Below, piece after piece: positions 61,746-64,000 of a stretch of DNA of 64,000 nt. The translations under genes were made by a program, and so were the position numbers. The DNA is from CAG-411 sp050875145 (GTDB lineage: Bacteria > Bacillota > Clostridia > Lachnospirales > Lachnospiraceae). Position 1 is the stretch's first letter. The number at the start of each line of letters is the position of its first letter. The stretch lies in assembly GCA_050875145.1 (NCBI GenBank), contig JBNMLH010000003.1, forward strand, positions 62,001-126,000. Direction: 5' to 3'. The notes beneath the pieces were generated by a model. That model ran no database searches. It had not been told where the DNA came from and worked only from the letters and a program-made list of their open reading frames with translations.

Positions 61746-62996
61746 CTAGCATACTTCCTGACGCTCTGTTCCATCTGTCTGTATCTTATATAATTTTCTA
61801 CCTTCAAACTCATTTCGATAGTAAATCCAGTTTCCTACTACATTGATACTTACACTCTGGTCTTTGTTGAGCATTTCTTTATCTGTTCCATCTGTTGTTA
61901 TTTTATAAAGCTTTACGCCTTCTGTAATATTTCCATAATAAACCCAACGACCTACTACATTAACAAAACTGCTTGTATCATCATTCAATTTTGTCTTATG
62001 ACTACCGTCTGTCATAATTTTGTAAATTTTTCCGCCATCAGAAAGATTACGGTAGTAAATCCAGTTTCCTACTACATTGATATGCATACTTTCATCTTCG
62101 CAAATTTCCGTTTCTTCTTTTCCGTCAATCGTCATCTTATACATCTTCTGTCCATCAGAAATATTGCAATAATAAACCCATCCATCTACTACATTGATAT
62201 ACATACACTTGTTCTCAGATATTTTCTGTTTTTCGCTTCCATCTATCTTTATCTTATACAGTTTTTTATCATCTGAATAGTTTACAAAATAAATAACATT
62301 GTCCACAACGCTTACGCAGTCTACACTGTCATCCAACATTTTTGTTCTCTCTGTTCCATCAATACGAATCTTATATAATTTTCCTCCGTCTGAATTATTA
62401 CGATAATAAATCCATTCACCCACTACATTAATACAGAAGCACACTTCGTCACTAATCTTCTGTTTGTCAGTTCCATTTGTACGTTCCTTATATAAAGTTC
62501 CCTTATCTCCACTGTTGGAATAATAAATCCATTCGCCCTGTTTTGCTACAACACCTTCATTAACAATATTTCCTACTGTATTACCTACCATGTTAGCTTC
62601 ATCAGTAACTATAGGTTTTGCTGCTGGTCTCTCCGCTGATGCAGGAGCTGTAGCTTTATTAAAATTTACGTCATTTACCGTTGTCTCTTTTGCTGAAGCA
62701 GCAGGACTTCCATTCATATATACATTATAATCAAAGGTTGCTGATGCATTTGCCTGTTTAGCAGTCTCCTGATTGTATCCGGCAGTTCTATTACTTGCTG
62801 CTGATGCAATTGTGCTTTTTCCATTTCCTCCAACTGCTAACTTTGTACCACATTTAATGCAGAACATACTATCATCTGTATTTTCAAAAAGACAGTCTGG
62901 ACAAATAAATGGATTCTCCTCAATCTTTGTTCCACACTTTCTACAGAAAACACTTTCATCAACATTTCTTGTCTTACAATTCTGACATATACGCAT
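61746..62996 (-). CDS. Double zinc-ribbon, DUF5050-like repeat protein
   Basis: 416 residues. Two four-Cys zinc ribbons are at the N-terminus (CQNC...CRKC at 4-21 and CPDC...CIKC at 32-49). A Ala/Ser/Asn-rich linker (55-150) leads into seven 39-residue repeats (151-416, the last cut to 32) with core YYRNxSDGxKLYKIxxDGT. These match the DUF5050 type and probably form a beta-propeller-like array. No signal peptide or membrane segment is visible. SD AGGTAGGA precedes the ATG. The zinc ribbons suggest a cytosolic partner-binding role; function unknown. Confidence 0.85.
   Translation of the reverse strand: MRICQNCKTRNVDESVFCRKCGTKIEENPFICPDCLFENTDDSMFCIKCGTKLAVGGNGKSTIASAASNRTAGYNQETAKQANASATFDYNVYMNGSPAASAKETTVNDVNFNKATAPASAERPAAKPIVTDEANMVGNTVGNIVNEGVVAKQGEWIYYSNSGDKGTLYKERTNGTDKQKISDEVCFCINVVGEWIYYRNNSDGGKLYKIRIDGTERTKMLDDSVDCVSVVDNVIYFVNYSDDKKLYKIKIDGSEKQKISENKCMYINVVDGWVYYCNISDGQKMYKMTIDGKEETEICEDESMHINVVGNWIYYRNLSDGGKIYKIMTDGSHKTKLNDDTSSFVNVVGRWVYYGNITEGVKLYKITTDGTDKEMLNKDQSVSINVVGNWIYYRNEFEGRKLYKIQTDGTERQEVC
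61749..62546 (-). repeat. Seven tandem 117-bp coding repeats
   Basis: Encode residues 151-416 of the zinc-ribbon protein in register of 39 codons, with the last copy truncated at 32 codons. Copies differ at many positions, so the array is old rather than freshly duplicated. Confidence 0.85.
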
Positions 62997-63104
62997 AATT
63001 GCATTCCTACCTTTCTTACATTATATTACTTTCCTTAAATCATTCTTCACTGAATATCTTTCAGTTTTTCTATGTATGCACATAACGCATATCTTCCATT
63101 TCTT

Positions 63105-63133
63105 ATTGTAACATCATCTTATAGCAAAATCAA
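63105..63133 (-). promoter_or_regulatory. Promoter for the zinc-ribbon repeat protein
   Basis: Minus-strand TTGATT (63133-63128), 17-base spacer, TGT-TACAAT extended -10 (63110-63105); the leader is about 100 bases. Confidence 0.55.
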
Positions 63134-63274
63134 TCATATTTTCACTCTTTTTTCTGCTTTTTTTATCATTTTTCACAACTGTTTTTTTGTTTTATCCCTA
63201 CTTTTTTTCTATTCTGTTAATTTTGAGATGTGGAAAGCATGTTTTTTTCACACTTCTTTATTCTTTTTATAACA

Positions 63275-63308
63275 AAAAAGGCATCACACTTTCGCGTGAC
63301 ACCTTTTT
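63275..63308 (-). terminator. Terminator of the YhgE-like gene
   Basis: An 8-bp stem with two G-U pairs (63280-63287 with 63296-63303) extends into A/T runs; the minus-strand end is TTTTTTG. Confidence 0.8.
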
Positions 63309-63315
63309 ATCAGGA

Positions 63316-64000
63316 TTATAATAATCCATGTTCTTCCCAAAATCTATCTAAGTATAATGGTTTGTTATTTTTAACTCTTTTTGCTTTAACTTCGAACATA
63401 ACAATTGTCATTAAAACAAATACTACTGTAATTCCACCTAATACGAGAAGCGTCTGTGTAATATCATTTCCGCCAGAAATGGTTTCTCTAAATGCATTTA
63501 CTGTATAAGAGAATGGTAAGTAATCATGAATCTTTGAAACAAAATCTCCAGACAATTCAATTGGATAAGTTCCTGCGGAACCTGCTAACTGAACCACCAT
63601 GAATACTAACATTAAGAAACTTCCTACTTTTCCAAGCAATACATCAAAGAAGTACATAATACTCATAAATGCTACTGCGGCAGCTACTGCTACTAACACT
63701 GTCAATCCATAACTTTCTGGATGGAAACCATTACATACATGAAGCATACCAATCATAGCTACTGCCATACCGACTGCAACTACAAATAGTACAGTTGCCT
63801 TTGATGCCCACCATGCAAGTCCATTCTTTAACTTGCCCTTGTAAGAAGTTAATGGATACATCAAACAAAGTGCAAGACAACCTACCCATAAGGCTACTGA
63901 CATCATATATGCTGACATCGCATGACCGTTATTTGGCATACTTGTAATCTTTGTCTCTGTATCTTCCACTGGTGATGCAAACATATCAATACTATCATCA
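63316..64000 (-). CDS. YhgE/Pip family membrane protein, C-terminal part
   Basis: The frame runs off the right edge; 228 residues of the C-terminus are visible (the residues DDSID precede the first internal Met). About six membrane helices and the conserved LAGSAGTYPIELSGDF and PFSYTVNAFRETISGG identify the ABC-2-like C-terminal domain of YhgE/Pip proteins. SPVED...TKI just before the helices also matches. Family members are linked to phage adsorption (Pip) and to ESX/type VII-like secretion (EsaA). The N-terminal extracellular part lies outside the window. Confidence 0.88.
   Translation of the reverse strand, partial: DDSIDMFASPVEDTETKITSMPNNGHAMSAYMMSVALWVGCLALCLMYPLTSYKGKLKNGLAWWASKATVLFVVAVGMAVAMIGMLHVCNGFHPESYGLTVLVAVAAAVAFMSIMYFFDVLLGKVGSFLMLVFMVVQLAGSAGTYPIELSGDFVSKIHDYLPFSYTVNAFRETISGGNDITQTLLVLGGITVVFVLMTIVMFEVKAKRVKNNKPLYLDRFWEEHGLL

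Larger units (their letters stand above)
62997..63315. other. Intergenic region between YhgE-like and zinc-ribbon genes
   Basis: No gene. It holds a promoter for the zinc-ribbon gene (63105-63133) and the terminator of the YhgE-like gene (63275-63308), and is otherwise T-rich and featureless. Confidence 0.6.

Noticed and set aside
1..64000. CRISPR arrays, prophage, insertion sequences or a defence island
   Set aside because: I saw no regularly spaced direct repeats, transposase, integrase, or restriction or toxin genes; content is core plus a few unknown genes.

Overview
The window looks like chromosomal DNA of a low-GC, anaerobic, endospore-forming Clostridia, most likely a Lachnospiraceae member. 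This rests on a complete spoIIIA operon, [FeFe]-hydrogenase maturase HydF, a very large oxygen-sensitive-type CoA-dehydratase activase, CheV and GGDEF proteins, and housekeeping gene orders typical of Clostridia. I see no phage, insertion sequence or CRISPR array. Most genes are on the minus strand, and gene content is mainly core. Start sites were reassigned wherever a Shine-Dalgarno (SD) sequence lay inside the longest open frame; several genes use GTG or TTG.

Layout: 1-1604 is the N-terminal part of an Ig-like (BIG2) surface protein running off the left edge. 1935-15368 (all minus) is the classical sporulation/isoprenoid block: spoIIIAA-AH, an Asp23 protein, nusB, xseA, xseB, ispA, dxs, tlyA, nadK, argR, then yebC where recN might be expected. 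15601-21353 holds aroE (plus), facing efp-pepP-aroK-yqeG-hydF-mgtC-like. 21535-26807 has a YlbJ/SpoVV-like membrane gene (plus), a coiled-coil protein, coaD, rsmD, a SpoVK/CbbX-type AAA ATPase and a double LysM protein. 27141-31361 is the 1406-residue activase.

31503-36915 has a membrane protein, mnmA-nifU-nifS (sulfur transfer to tRNA) and a SpoVB-like flippase (plus). 36935-42754 has a PAS-GGDEF cyclase, metA, a divergent ligA, an RluF-type pseudouridine synthase and an exported protein. A tRNA-Arg(CCG) with clear promoter and terminator follows. 43093-50529 has a BIG2-SpoIID protein, hisD-hisG-hisZ behind a perfect sigma-A promoter, ung, and hisF-hisH.

50834-59529 holds a zinc-ribbon acidic membrane protein, cheV, a cell-wall amidase, and the rng / DUF2344 / radical-SAM trio. 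59544-62996 is the least understood stretch: three small unknown proteins, a probable interspersed repeat, and a zinc-ribbon protein with seven 39-residue DUF5050-like repeats. The right edge cuts a YhgE/Pip membrane protein. The most useful leads are the asp23 leader hairpin, the hisZ leader, the activase leader, the altered active-site residues of LigA, the repeat at 61.5-61.7 kb and the unassigned 59.5-63 kb proteins. I found no clear, wholly new multigene system.
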